64,000 bases of DNA from contig CAUJNA010003784.1 of the NCBI GenBank assembly GCA_963377175.1, positions 41,001 through 105,000 of the forward strand, in the 5' to 3' direction. The stretch comes from Effrenium voratum (Eukaryota; Sar; Dinophyceae; Suessiales; Symbiodiniaceae). How positions within the stretch are numbered: the stretch's first letter is position 1; the number at the start of each line of letters is the position of its first letter. The notes beneath the pieces are model-generated. The model was not told the origin of the DNA and did not search any database. It saw only the letters and a program-made list of their open reading frames with translations. This document shows positions 42,213 through 55,000 of the stretch, in pieces. A program made the position numbers and the translations under genes.

Positions 42213-42976
42213 TGAACCTAAGGGTACCCTCAACAAAAAGACGAGCCACCCATACGGTCCCTCAACTTGGCCAGACCTCGCTACAAAAAGAATCGCTTCT
42301 GGCTGAAAGTGAACATGGACTTCCCGAGCCTTGGTATGGCGAGAAGGGAACTCCTTTTTCGCAGCCCACTACTAAAAATGAACAAAATGAACAAAACCTA
42401 ACAAAACATGAACAAAGCCAAAAACCTAACAAAACATGCAACAACAGAGAAGTGGAACCCCTAACAAAACATGCAACAACAGGGAAGTGGAAGAACCCTC
42501 TTTTGGGGCGAGTGGCGAACAAAAACGGCCCGCAGCAAGCCGCCGTTGTGTTTTTTTCTCCATCGGCCGAATCGGCTCATGCGCAGGCGCAAGCTAAAAG
42601 CAAACGCCGGCTCGATGGACAAAACTTTCGCCAACCAAAGGCACCCCCGGAAGCTTCTCAGCAACTTGTGCTTTCTTTGTTGGATACAGTACAAGGTGAA
42701 AAGGCGCATACCACATAGACGATCTTCTTTTCAGCGGTGGGCTGCACTTCTGAGAACCTTCCTGGGGCGTGGCATCCTAAGTCCTATCTCTAAGCACTGG
42801 TGCATTCTTCCGGCACAAGCGCCTTTCTGTCTCACTTGCTGAGTGGATGGCCCAAACAAGGTCCCCAAACTTTGTATACTTACCACCAACATGGTCTTTC
42901 CAAAAAGTTTAAAGTTCATGAACTCAGGAAGTGAGCTGTACATTCGGAGCTCAGCCTTCCGCTTCTCCGCTTGCGC

Positions 42977-43044
42977 TCAGGGCAGAAACCTCCGGGGGTT
43001 GGCGGCCGCTGCGTGCGCCTCGGTGGTGGACTGCGCCACAGAGC
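42977..43044 (-). CDS. RCC1 gene terminal exon 13 with stop
   Basis: 68 nt: SVAQSTTEAHAAAANPRRFL, P, then TGA (42,977-42,979). Acceptor CGCGCGCCTCAG|GCT follows a long pyrimidine tract. An internal GGAG|GTTTCT could be a donor, in which case the gene would continue, but the total length closes in frame at this stop. Confidence 0.62.
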
Positions 43045-46000
43045 CTGAGGCGCGCGAAGAGTGGCGCGAGGAGCGGGCGGCGAGGGGCGAAGCACAGGGG
43101 TGTGGGTCAAAAATAGGTGGCAAATATGGACAGGCGGCAAACCCAAATGGAACTCCGCCTTGCATTGGGATTTATGGACATTGGGATGTTGGCGAACCCC
43201 AAATGGAATCCTGGCGGTCCAATTCCTGGTTTCATTTTGACCCATCCCCACATGGGCGCGGGTTTCTTGGGGCGAAATCGCGGGGAATGCTCAAAGCCGG
43301 GTGTTAGGAGTGAACCCAGGCTTTGGCCCCCCAAGGAAACCAAAGAGGTAGGGAATCCGTTGCTGAGAAGAAACCTAGCTGGTGCAATAGGTAGGGAATG
43401 AGAGATGGAATGAGGGTTTGGGAATGAACCGAATTGGGGGAGTCGCGAATAAAGGAAAACCACCAGTTGGATGGCTTAGGGCATTCCATGTCTCATTCCC
43501 TGCCTATTGCACCAGCAGGTGTTGTGCTTCTCTACGTCTCGTGTTTGTCATTCTTAAGAAGATTTTTATGGAATTATGGTCATTCTAGAATTCGTATTGA
43601 AAACCTTCTTGATCGAGTGGGGCTGAAGGCTTCACACCTTTCGCTGAACTGTTGATCCTTGTCGTGGCTGTGTAAACTCGATCCCTGGTAGAGGGTTCAT
43701 CATGCCGAGCAATTCCAAGTCAACTTGCTGGCTGTTCAGAAGGGAATGAGGGAGAGCCCAGCAAAAACCATCCAACTGGTGGCTTCATTCACGGGGATCC
43801 TCTTGCGGTTATTCCCAAAACCCCAGTTGAGTTCATGCTGAGAACCAGCAAGTAAAGGTGTGTGTTTTGACCGAGCCACACATGTGACAACATTCATTGT
43901 TTGCTGCCTGGCCCTTGCGGAAAAGCTAGCTTGTTGCTCAACACATCCTCATGGTCGGCAACGAAACCGGAGGAGTTGTCGAGCAACGAGCCAGTGGACG
44001 TTCCCAAGCCACATTCAACAGCAACCACCCTGAGCCCAAGCCAGCAAGCCAAGCTTGCAAAAAGGGCGCAGTCAGAAATGGCGCCGAGTCACCAAGTAAG
44101 CCAAAGTCAAACAGGCCAAAACCACCGCATCCATTGTTCAGCTGCTTGGTGGATAGTCAGTGTTGAACACCTCTATGTTACCTGCGCTGGAGATATCCGT
44201 CTTGGCATTTTTTTGCGAATTTCTGGGGCAGCTTTGCAACGTTCATTGGGCCGTTCGATTTCAGGAATCCATATGTGATCCTGGATCACCTTTGTTGAGT
44301 CTGTGAGCCACCCAAAACCCAAGCCCCTAGCCACAAACCACCCCCAAACTCACCAGTTTTCCGGAACCAAAACGGCAGAACCGAGCTTTTTGGCAGGGCC
44401 GAGCCAAGCTGCGCGCCGCCAGCAGTTTGGTCACCGGGACGCTGAGGAAGGTACGCTTCACCAACACCACGTTGGGATCCTCCGCATCCTCCTTGAGAAT
44501 TTGAGGGCTACCCTCCCACCCTTGCCATGGCAGCTGACAAGAGGTCAGCTCTCAAAACTTGATCTTCAAGGTACCTACCCACAGCTGCCTTCTGTTAGTG
44601 GGACGGGGGGGGGTGCTGCGGGCCATGATTGAAAAGTCTTACTTGGCTTGATTGGTGTTATACTCAGGCCTACACGGGCGGCCGGGGATGATTTGTGTGT
44701 GTGTGTGCTTCTGAAGGGTACCCTTTGCAGCACCCCAAACCAAGACGGTTCTACTTGGTGTGATTGATTGAGTTGTATCAGGGCTATATGGGTGTGTTAT
44801 TCTTTGGCGGGTACCCTTTTCAGCCAACAGGAAGACTTGGGAGCCGCAGTTTGGAGTCTACTTTTCCAGGTCCACAATGGGCAAAGATTCCAATCTTTGA
44901 GCCGCACCCAGTTGAGTCACAAGCAAAACTTGGTATTAGAATAGTCTACCCAGAACCATGTCAATATTTTTTTCTCAGGCGGCCTTCAGGCACCCATTTG
45001 TGGCAAGGGGACTCTCCCATACTAACCTTCGTCTACTCGAATCGGCTTTGAGGATGTGGCTTCGAATATGACGCATCTACCCATTTCTCTAGGGGTACCT
45101 TCCCCATTCTTTCCAGGGATCCGAATCTTTCTAGAAAACCTCCTTTGAAACCCAGGGAAAAGGATCCGGCTTTTGGAAAGAACGATGCTTGAAAATAATG
45201 GAAAAAAGTCAACCCCTGAAAAAATATCTGATGGTGTCAACTCCCCCTCCCCCCCCCAAAAAAAAGGACTTCAGCCTCCCATTGTTGATGGGAATCAACC
45301 CCTAGAAAGTTGTTGGGTCCCCCATTCAGTGGGCTTAACCGGGCTTAACCTTATAAGGGGGCTGTACTCAAAGTGGCTAACCACTTACGGACTTGGCTGA
45401 ACATCCAAGTGGAAACTGACAGGACTTTCTGTTTGGAAGACTATCCCTTGCCTTCGTTGCGTCCCGTTGGGGCGTGCTTTCCAAGTGTCCACGTAGCCGT
45501 AGGTCTCTGCACGCCTCACTGCCACCCGCAGGCGCGAGGGCAGCGTGGCGCAGGCCTGAAAAAGGCCCCCCTCCAAAAGTGGTTGGTGGACGCGGATCCC
45601 CTGATAATATGTCCAAAGGGTCCCGAATTAAAATTCAGACCCATACTAATCAACCCCAGCTTATTCAATTCGGGAAAGTGGTCTTGGCCCCTCCAAAAGT
45701 GGTCTGATTCCCGCGCCAAACCCAAAAACACCCCCGTAAAAAAAAAAGAAACTGGGGTCGATTCATGTAGGGTCAACATTGCAACTGCGCAGCCCTCATG
45801 TGGGGGAACTGCAAACTCTAGGGGTTGACCGTGGTTCAAAACGAGGCCTTACTGGGTGTGGGTGTGGTTCACTGAATAGGAAGCGTTGCAAACACAATTC
45901 TAGGGGTTGATCCCCACTTGTTTCAACCATCGTTCCTTCCAAAAGCCGGATCCGTTTGCCTCTGGGTTTCCAAGGAGGTTTTGTAGAAAGAAGATCCACT

Positions 46001-49000
46001 GGAAAGAATGGGGAAGGTACCCCTAGAAAAACAGATTCCGAGAGCTTGTTTCCAAAAGGGACCCCTGCAATGGTTGATTGCAGTGGCTGGTTGTCTGCCT
46101 TTTGGTGTCCCTCTCACTTCCGATCGAGTGGATTGGCCAGAACAAGTCCAGGATATTTTTATGTACCAAAATGGTGCAGCCCCAAAAAGTGACGAAAGGC
46201 CAGGAGCACAGGGAATGAGTGTACCTTTTTTGGAGGGTACCCCTTTTCGATGTTCAAAGGGGCCGAAAGGAAAACGACTCTTTTGGGGGTACCCTGAGTA
46301 TTTTTATACTTTTTAGGGGACATAACAATGGGTGGTTTGCCTTTGGCTTCCCTGTAAAACAGGGACCCCAAAACGGGTAATTACCCTCGAAAGCACACGC
46401 ACACACACACAACACAAACACACTGTTTGATAAACCATCGTTTGATAAACTGGTGTCTAACATGGTCTTCACAGTGACAACTTGTTCTTTGGCGAGGAAA
46501 TCTTCCGAAAAAGCTATTCAAGGTCCGAGATGGAAAAACAAAAAGTAGGTTGCAGCCAAAAAAACGTATTCCCATGGGTCATTATCATCGTTCTTACTTC
46601 GGAAGGCTTCCCTTGTCACAGAAACTTGTCCTCGGAGAAAACGTGTTTCTTTGTCTGACTTTGTCCACATGCGGGTGTGTCTTTTTTGAGGGGGCACCTT
46701 TTTTGTGGTTTTAAAGGAACGCCAAAAGGCAAACCCAACATTTGGGGAGGGGGGGGTGGGGTCCTCTAAAGAAAGACGCACACACACACACACACCCATA
46801 TAGTCTGCCCACAGTGAGAGGCACTGATCACAAAAAGCTTTCCGCACATGGGTGTGTGTCAATATGAAAATGGCCCCAAATGAACGTGGCCCTAAACCCA
46901 ACGAACTCCCCCAATCAAAACTCATACATGAGGGAACCCCCAACGAACCCCCAAAATTGTTGCTTTTGTGGTTTCCCCAGCCAATAACACATGAATCCAT
47001 GGGTGCCTTTTTGTAGGATTTGGACCCCCGAAACAGACGTCGGTCTTCCGTTTGGCCCAAAAGTGAAAGGCGATCGCCTTTTGTCGCCACTAAAAATTTG
47101 GACACTTCCAGGGCGAAACCAGAAGGTCATTTGAGTCAGAACCAAAACCGGTCGGTATTAAGCATAGGCTAGCCAGAACCATGCAAAGAAACTAAAAAGG
47201 CGGCGAAGGCAGCCTACCCAAATCGATTTTGAGGACAACGCATCAACTCATGTCGGTTGCCTGAAGGATAATTACCATGATGCACTTCCCCCTACCAATC
47301 TTCACCTAGCCGCGTGAACACGTGGCTCCGGTGGAACCTCCCAACCGAAAAGCCTTCACGACAGCCCCAAGGCCCCGCCTCGTAGACGAAGGCGGCCCAG
47401 GCCTCGTCCACCAAGACGTGGCACGGCTGCAAGGTCCTCGGGACTTCGGACGGGCCGCAGGTTTTCGGATCGCGTTCTGGGACCCACGCATCCCAACGAA
47501 AGCAACGAAGGAGAAAAAGACAGCCAACCAACCAGCCCAACCCAACCAGTCAACCAACCCACCGACCGACTGACCGACCGATCGAGCAACCAACCATACA
47601 AACAAGCAAGCAAGCAAGCAAACAAACAAACAAACAAACAAGAAGCCTCCAGTGCCTAGAAAGCCAACAGAACGCGTCCCTTTTGGTTTTCAGCTGAAGG
47701 AATCCCCCTGTCTGCAAACGTTTTGGGAAGGATAATTCTAGAAAACGGTTTGGATATCTGCCTGCGCGTTTTGTGTGGGTTTCTCCTGTTCCTCCCCCTG
47801 GTTCTTTGGTCGGCTCCCTCTTTTACTCTTCGGTGGATTCGCTTCGCCAAGTCCCCCGGTCCCGCGGCTTCTATGTGACGATTGGCACTGGACCTGGGTG
47901 CTGATCCAGCAAAAAGTTGTTCACAAAAGCTGGTCAAAAGAACATCGGGGAATCCAAAAAGCGTTCAAGTCGAAAGATCCGTTGCCCAGCAGTAGAGAGC
48001 AGTGCTTAACTGTCTGCTTCCCGCATGCAATTGGTCTGTAGCTCATCATCCTTTCCGCTGGCCAGGGAGAAAAGAAGTTGCAGGCCAATTAAAACCCGAC
48101 ACGAAGACTTGAAGGTTAAAGATCCAACAGCCGCCAAGGCTTACTTGAAGAAACACGGCGTTCGGGAACACGACGCTTGGATCCTTTGGACCAAAACAAG
48201 TTCTGGGCTTTGCCCAGGCTCCAGAGATAATCCCCAAGGTTCAAGGTGTGTCCAGGGTTCTGACAAGGGTCATTGGATTTCCCTTTCAAACAAGTTGCTT
48301 TACTGGTGGCTTCCACTAACAGGGATCCTTACATCATACACCTGAACATTGCCTTGTACATGGTGGTGTCCCTTTATTTTGGTGGACAAAACCATGTTTC
48401 AAATGGGCAAAATGTATCTTTTAAGGAGACCTGACTAAGACGTTCCAAAAAGGGAAACGGATGAAACCCTGGCCGACGTTCCCCCATTCCTTTCGCCCCA
48501 TCTTTTGAGAAACCACACAAATTCCTGTTCCACGCAACGGCTATGACTTCAAAGGCTCTGGCGGACATGATTCCACACCTAAATCATGTCCACCACAAGG
48601 TCCCCAACTAAAACTTCATGTCCACATGGGTGTGGCTTTAACTATGAATCGGACCTCCGAAGATGTGGGTGTTGCTTTTGGTCTTCCTTTAAAGCCGCCC
48701 AAACAAGGGTATACCCTCAAACAAGACGAGCCACCCACATCCCGCAATATCCAAGGTGCATGAAACGCACCTGTAGAGCCACGCTCGCAAAGTCTTCAGG
48801 GCTCACCTTGACAAGAGGAGGTCAATCTTGGGCGTTCCACGTTCGGAGTACGTACCACGTGCGGCCCCTATTTTTTTCAAAAAGTTCAGGCTGATGTGAT
48901 TCAGCTTCTTTGGTGGTTTGGTGGTTGAGGAGGCCCTCCACAAGAAGCAGGGATTCAAAAACCCAACGCACCCAATCCAGACCACCGATTAGCCCCGCAA

Positions 49001-52000
49001 GGCCAAGAAGGAAAACGGCAACAACAAGAAGCACAGCAGCAAAGAAGGCACATCGATTCAGAACCAAAACCCCGAAACGCAGAACCCCTTCTTTGACCAA
49101 CTAGATTTAAGATGCCCAGTGGCCATAGGAAAAACGAATCAGCATCCTTCTTTGGCTGGTTGACCTTAAAGGGAAACCCTTTCCAAAAAAGAAATGAACA
49201 AAGGGATTGGCACCACTGGGCAACCGGGACTCGGTTGCTGTCTGCTCCCCTGCTAGAAGGTTAACTTTCAGTGGTTCAATGGAAACCCCATTGGTTGGCA
49301 AATTGTTGAAGTCCTAACATCCAAGCAAAATGCACTTCTGGGGACATTGATTCCAACCCAAGATTTTGGTGTCGTTACGGATGCTTCTGGGCATGGCCAT
49401 TGTCCGGGTTGGACGGACGGACTTGGTTCCTCCTCGTAGGAACCAAAACGCCCTGTCGATCGAGCGGACTGGCCAAAGAAGCAAGCAAACGTTCTCAGGG
49501 GTCGCTGGATTTCGTTGGAGGAACAAAAAAAGACGGGCCAAAGAAGTAACCATTTTATTTCAGGGGTCACTGGATTTCCTGGATTTCCCCTTCAACAGTT
49601 GCAATTCACCAGTGGCTTTCACTAAAAATGCCACTTTTGAAGGTTCCAGTACGCAGGGGGTTACCATTGCGCACTCGCGATAGCTAGTTCTGACTACCAA
49701 GCCGAACGCCCCAGTTTGTCCTCCAAACTCAATTTCTCAAGTTTGACGCCCAGATTAATTCTCAGTAGGTTGAGAGATTAGCTAACTTGAGATATGGTTT
49801 GCAACACTGCTAATTGGTCACTTGGGTATGAGTCAAAATTCAACCACCAGGGGACCACAGCTTTTACTCCATGTTTCCGTCTACCAGGGTTCCATTCTCG
49901 GGTTTCCGTCTATTTTTGACAACCACAGCCACTTGCTCTTTTGCAAGTTCACATGAATCTCCTTTTCGATCCCCCCCAAGCACGGACCCTTTTACTCTCG
50001 ATCCCCTTTTGGGGAATTGTTTGACCAAAACAAATTTTGAGGTGGGCGTGGGTCAAACATAGGGAAACCCCAAAACGGAACCCTGGTAAATGGCAGCATG
50101 GACAAAAACCCGCGGTACCCTGGTGCTTTAATTTTGCCCATACCCAACAAAAAAAAAAAAAAACAGGACACACCACTAGTTCCCACCGATGGTTAACCTA
50201 TGGTTCACACCCAAAGGTTTGCAATTTTGCCAACCAACACCAACTGTGCCATTGACTTTGGTTCTGCCACGATGGCGAAGGTTTATCCAGGTCTTGCTAG
50301 AACTTGCGCGGAAACCTAGGTCCTCCAGATTTGAGAGGTTAGAATAAGTTGGTACCCACTTTTTTCTGTCGTCTATTTTAGACACGAGGAACCCTCCCTT
50401 CCCCAAAAAAGGGGTGAGAGGTCGGGCACTACTGAGGGACCTAGCAAAACGCCCTAAACCTGGGGGGGGGAGGGTTCGGGCGCCGCTCGAACCCTCCGCC
50501 TGTTCCCTCCTCGCCGTTGCCGTCAAAACTGGCCTCATTATTTTATCATGATCAAAGTCACCCCCTAAGTGATGGGTTAAAGGGAAACAACATTTTCCGA
50601 CTTTGATCACCGCTATCAAACGGAACCAACATCATGCATGACCCCAGTGTGTTTCTCCGCGATTTGTTTCTCGTGTTTCCCTGGGATGAACCCAGAGAAC
50701 CACACCGCCCGACCGTCCGCCCGTTCTTGAGTCCAGCAAGGCACCAGCAGCTTGGCCCCGGACGGCAGCCGCCAGTCGTGGCCCTTCTGCCGCAGCTGGT
50801 TTCCTCGGTTGCTGTCTGCTCCCCTGCTAAAAGTTTTTAACCTTTAGCAGGTTTCATGGAAAACCCATGAGTTTGCAAAAAGTTAAAGTCCTAACATCCA
50901 AGCAACATGCACCGAAGGACTGGTCATTAAGAACGATTGTGGTCAGGAATTCTATCCAATCCGATTGTGGTCATATTTCGGGTTTTCTCAAAAATCAGGG
51001 GGACCTCTTCCTTTTGGCCTCCCTTTAAAACCCAGCCCTTGGCCAAATGCGCCGAAGCTTCGCAGCGGCGCCAAGCTCTCGGAGTTGGCCAAGGCGGCCT
51101 CCAGCGGCGCCACGGAACGGCTGAACTGCAGCAGCACCTCGGGGGGGATGGACTTCTTGGGGTCGATTTGCAAGATTTTGTGAAAGATGTTGTGAAAGAT
51201 TTGTTAAAGATTTGTTAAAGATTTGTTAAAGATGTTGTTAAAGATTATCTTAGGGTTTTGTCAAAGATTTTGCAAAGATGGGTCAGTTTTTAGGGTCGAT
51301 TGTTTAGGGTCGCTTTGCAACCGCCTTCTTGTAGGGCAAGTGGTTTTGTTAAGGCTCTTGGGTTGCAAAATTGACTTAAGTGTCTATGGCACCCGGGGGG
51401 GGGGTCAAAATAGGGCAAGCCCTTGTGGGATTTATGGGAAACCAACCATGTCGCGTACTGTTGGACGAAATCCGTTCGCACCACGAAATGAAACCATGGC
51501 TGAAACGATTGTTGGTATTTCCAGGGGAATCATCCTTCCAGGGGTTGCTAGGTGCTGCAGGATTTCGTCCATCCACAGTATGGCTGATGGTGTTGTCGCA
51601 AAATGGTTTTTTTTTGGATTGATTTGTACAGAGCCAAGAGGAAACCTTGCCTTTATTTTGGTGGGTCCCTATTTCCATTTTGAGACCAGACAAACCCAAA
51701 CCCTGGCAGGAACAAGCAGGCTTCCCTCGAAAAGGGCGGAATTTGGAGGTGTCCCGGGGTGATGTCCAAACCCAAGAACCAGGGGTTAAAATTCCCAAGC
51801 CAATCCAAACCACCAGCTGATGCTACTTGATGGTTGATGGGGTGACGGTTCACGACATTTGGGGGAATCCCTGGAAAGAAAGGGGAAGACATCGCCACTG
51901 CTTAAATTAACAAGTCAAAGCCACTGTTGTGTTAACGATCTTCTTTGGGGTTCCCGTTGGCAACCCAACATTGATTTGGGTGCCAAAGGGAAAACCAAAG

Positions 52001-55000
52001 TACACCAGGCGTTTTTGAGGAAGTAGGTGTCGCCATGGTGGGTGAGCCGTGGTGACTTGCTTCCCCAGAGCAACCTTTATGATAGTTGTCTGAATTCTTT
52101 CAGAGGTGGGTGACAACCATGCACTAAACTACGTGGTGGGGTTTCAGGACAAGTTGGGGAATCCCTGAAAATAATGGCCATCTCCAAATTAGTTGGGGAG
52201 TCAAACATAAGGAGACCCCCGAGATGGTGATGTTCCTTGGTGGTGTTGGGCCCAAAAGTGATCCAACTCCCCAAAAAAGGAATTGGACACCCCCCAATCA
52301 ACATCAACCAGGGGTTCTGAAAAAAAACTGGGGTCGACATTACAACTCTCTGCACAAATAGAATGAGTCTGGTCCCTTGACCCTTCGAAAAAAGGACCAA
52401 AGAAGTGCATTCGAGGAAACCAAGTCGAATCTCGGCCATGCAAGAGCTGCGACCAAAACCCGAGCTGACTCTTGGTACGAAATTGTGAAGGATAGGCGAT
52501 GCTATCCAAACTAAAAGAATCTTAGAACCGCATGGATTTTACAAGTTTTGGTTCGTAGATACGTGCATTTTCTTTAGAACACCAGATTGGTGATTTGAAA
52601 GGGAAAGGAAAACTCATACCAAAATGGGAGGCCCCAACCTTCAAAAAGACGAGGCATATACTTTCATTTGCTTAAGCTTTACTGCGAGTGGTGACATCGA
52701 CTCCCTCAAAAAGGAAAATCAACAAGAGATAATAAAGGAAAGTATAGGAAAACAAGGGAAAGCAAAACAACAGGGGAACAAACAATGGAACATACTAAAT
52801 ATTCATTCCAGGAAATGAAAGTCTTGGTTTCCCGGAATCCACGCCACCTCTCCCTCTCCGACTCTCTGAGGCGGGGAACCAGCCGCGCAAAGGCCCGCGA
52901 CGACCGCTCGGAGCCACCAGCCGATGCGGACGGCAGAGGCTCGTGCCAGCCCACCTGACGGAAGGGCGGCTCGTTCCTCTTCGCTCTGAGCCACTGAAGT
53001 GGCGCAACCATACGGGGCCTTTTGGAAAACAGGGATCCTTACATTATACACCTGAACATTGCCTTGAAAAATTGTGGTATCCCTTTGTTTTGGCGGAAAA
53101 AGCCATGTTTCAAATGTGCAAAATGTATCTTTTAAGGAGCCCTGGAAAAATAGATGGGTTTCCAACTGGTAAATGGAGGGCATAAACCAAGCATCTAAAC
53201 CAGGAATCGCCCTCTATTTTCTTTTGAGCAAACCAACCAAAAAGGACACCTATGGGCGCAGTTCGGTTCTCCTGTAAAACCACTGAGCAGTTGTTGGTTT
53301 CCATGTGGTTTTCCTGTCAAACCGCAAAACAACGCTTGGTTTTCCTTTGGCTTCCATTTAACACCTACCCAGGGTACTCCAACAAAGACCCAACCAGATG
53401 TGGCCTGGGAGACACGGTGTCACGTCACCTACGGCACTTTGCCCTTTCCATACGGGTGGCTCGTTTTTTTAAGGCCCTGGGGGCCCCTTTTGGTGGGTTT
53501 TAAAAGGGAAATCAAAACAACAACCAGAAAAATGGGGAGGGGGTCCACTAAAAAAAAAACACGCCCATACATGGTTTCCCCTGTACTTCAGGACAAGACC
53601 CAGTTGGGTGACAAATGGCGATTTTAATTCCATCTTGGTCTGGTCACCCCCTTTACCGACATGAAGGGAATTCTGCCATCTACTAACTCACCCAACTGTA
53701 CATCGCCCTTTTGTTGGGGTGGGGATGATGCCACTTTCTCTTGGGGTAGCGCAAAATCAATTCGAACCAGGCATAGATTCATCCCCGTTTTGCGAGGTCT
53801 CAAAAAAAACAGGTGTCTGACTTTGATACTTTTCTAGGGGTAACTTCTCCATTCTTTCCAGGGATTCTTCTTTTTGAGGAAACCACCAAAAACCCTCAGG
53901 AAATGGCTGGTTTTTTTCGAAGGAACGATGGCTGAAAAGAATGGAAAAGGCATCAACCCCTAGAACTGTCTGTGAAACACCCCAGAAGAAAAAAGAAAAA
54001 AGAAGAAAACATATTCTCAAAAAACCCTGGTGTCTGACTTTGATAGTTTGAAACACCCCAGAAGAAAACAACATCAACAACCAGCCACGTGAATCCCAGG
54101 TGGAGGCATGGGAGAGCAGACAAAAGCCACGAGACTTCTGCTTCAAAGATTCGGTTCGGCAGGTCTTAATCTTGGTTGACGTTGGAAGGGGAGCGACATT
54201 TTTGTTTTTAGCAGTTGAGTGGGGATTTCAACCACTAAACCACAACAAGCAAAAATGTAAAATGTTTCCCAACAACAACCATGTAATATGGCTTGCCCAT
54301 ATCCTCATTGAACCAAATCGTAAAAACCGCTTCTACATCTCGCCGGTGCTCATGGAATGAGAAGTGGGATGACCCCGGAATAAACCATCTCTTGCTGGTG
54401 GTTTCCTTCCGGGAATCCGGCTCATTCCAACTCATTCCCTATCGCACCAAGCAATCGGTCAAGGGTTTTAGGCGCTCACTCGTTGAAGCAACCCATTGAA
54501 AACCGCCTTGCGAAATCTCTGGAGTCCCAGCAGCGTGGGGGTCACGCTTTGTTGAGGCTTTCGCATGTCAAGGCGTCAACCAGGTATCGATCTTGGGCTG
54601 CCTGGCGTGTTGGAATATTGGTCAACAGTGCGCTGCTTGGAAACGCTTGGAAAGGTTTAGCTGTGAAGTCGTTCAATGTCCTTTGTGTGCAGTTGGGAGA
54701 AATCTTGATGACCGACAGAAAGGGAAGTCTTGAGGGAATTGCGCCATCTGCTTTCATCTTCGCATCTTGTTGTGAATGTCCTGCAAACCAAATAAGGGGG
54801 ATCTAAATGGGTACAGAGATTCAAAACGAGACCCCCAGCGGCCCACTTGTGTCCGCAGCTCGCATCACCTTGCACCATCGAAGCCTGCAACGCAAAACAC
54901 CGCATGAGGGTGCAGGCCCCGTGCACGCTGCACACGCACGCGAGCGCCATGTATTTGCGTCTTCCTTACGCGGATGCCTACGCAAGCATACGCCCCCCCA

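Larger units (their letters stand above)
40200..42960. other. Between RCC1 gene and small unidentified gene
   Basis: 40,200-40,760 is open in several frames, with candidate minus-strand exons (VSKPEDWKPLRK...; WVSITLNQGMEGAGEAA). 41,350-41,690 is TG/GC-rich; the open plus frames there encode only hydrophobic low complexity. 41,660-41,860 has two related copies of TGGCTGGAGTGGGCAA with CATAGCATA tracts. Family J lies at 42,093-42,212 and AAC-rich repeats at 42,370-42,490. Confidence 0.4.

Noticed and set aside
48822..49100. Hydrophobic minus-strand frame resembling a membrane segment
   Set aside because: No codon bias and no splice-compatible phase with exons 9 or 10; T-rich intron DNA read as Leu/Val/Phe.
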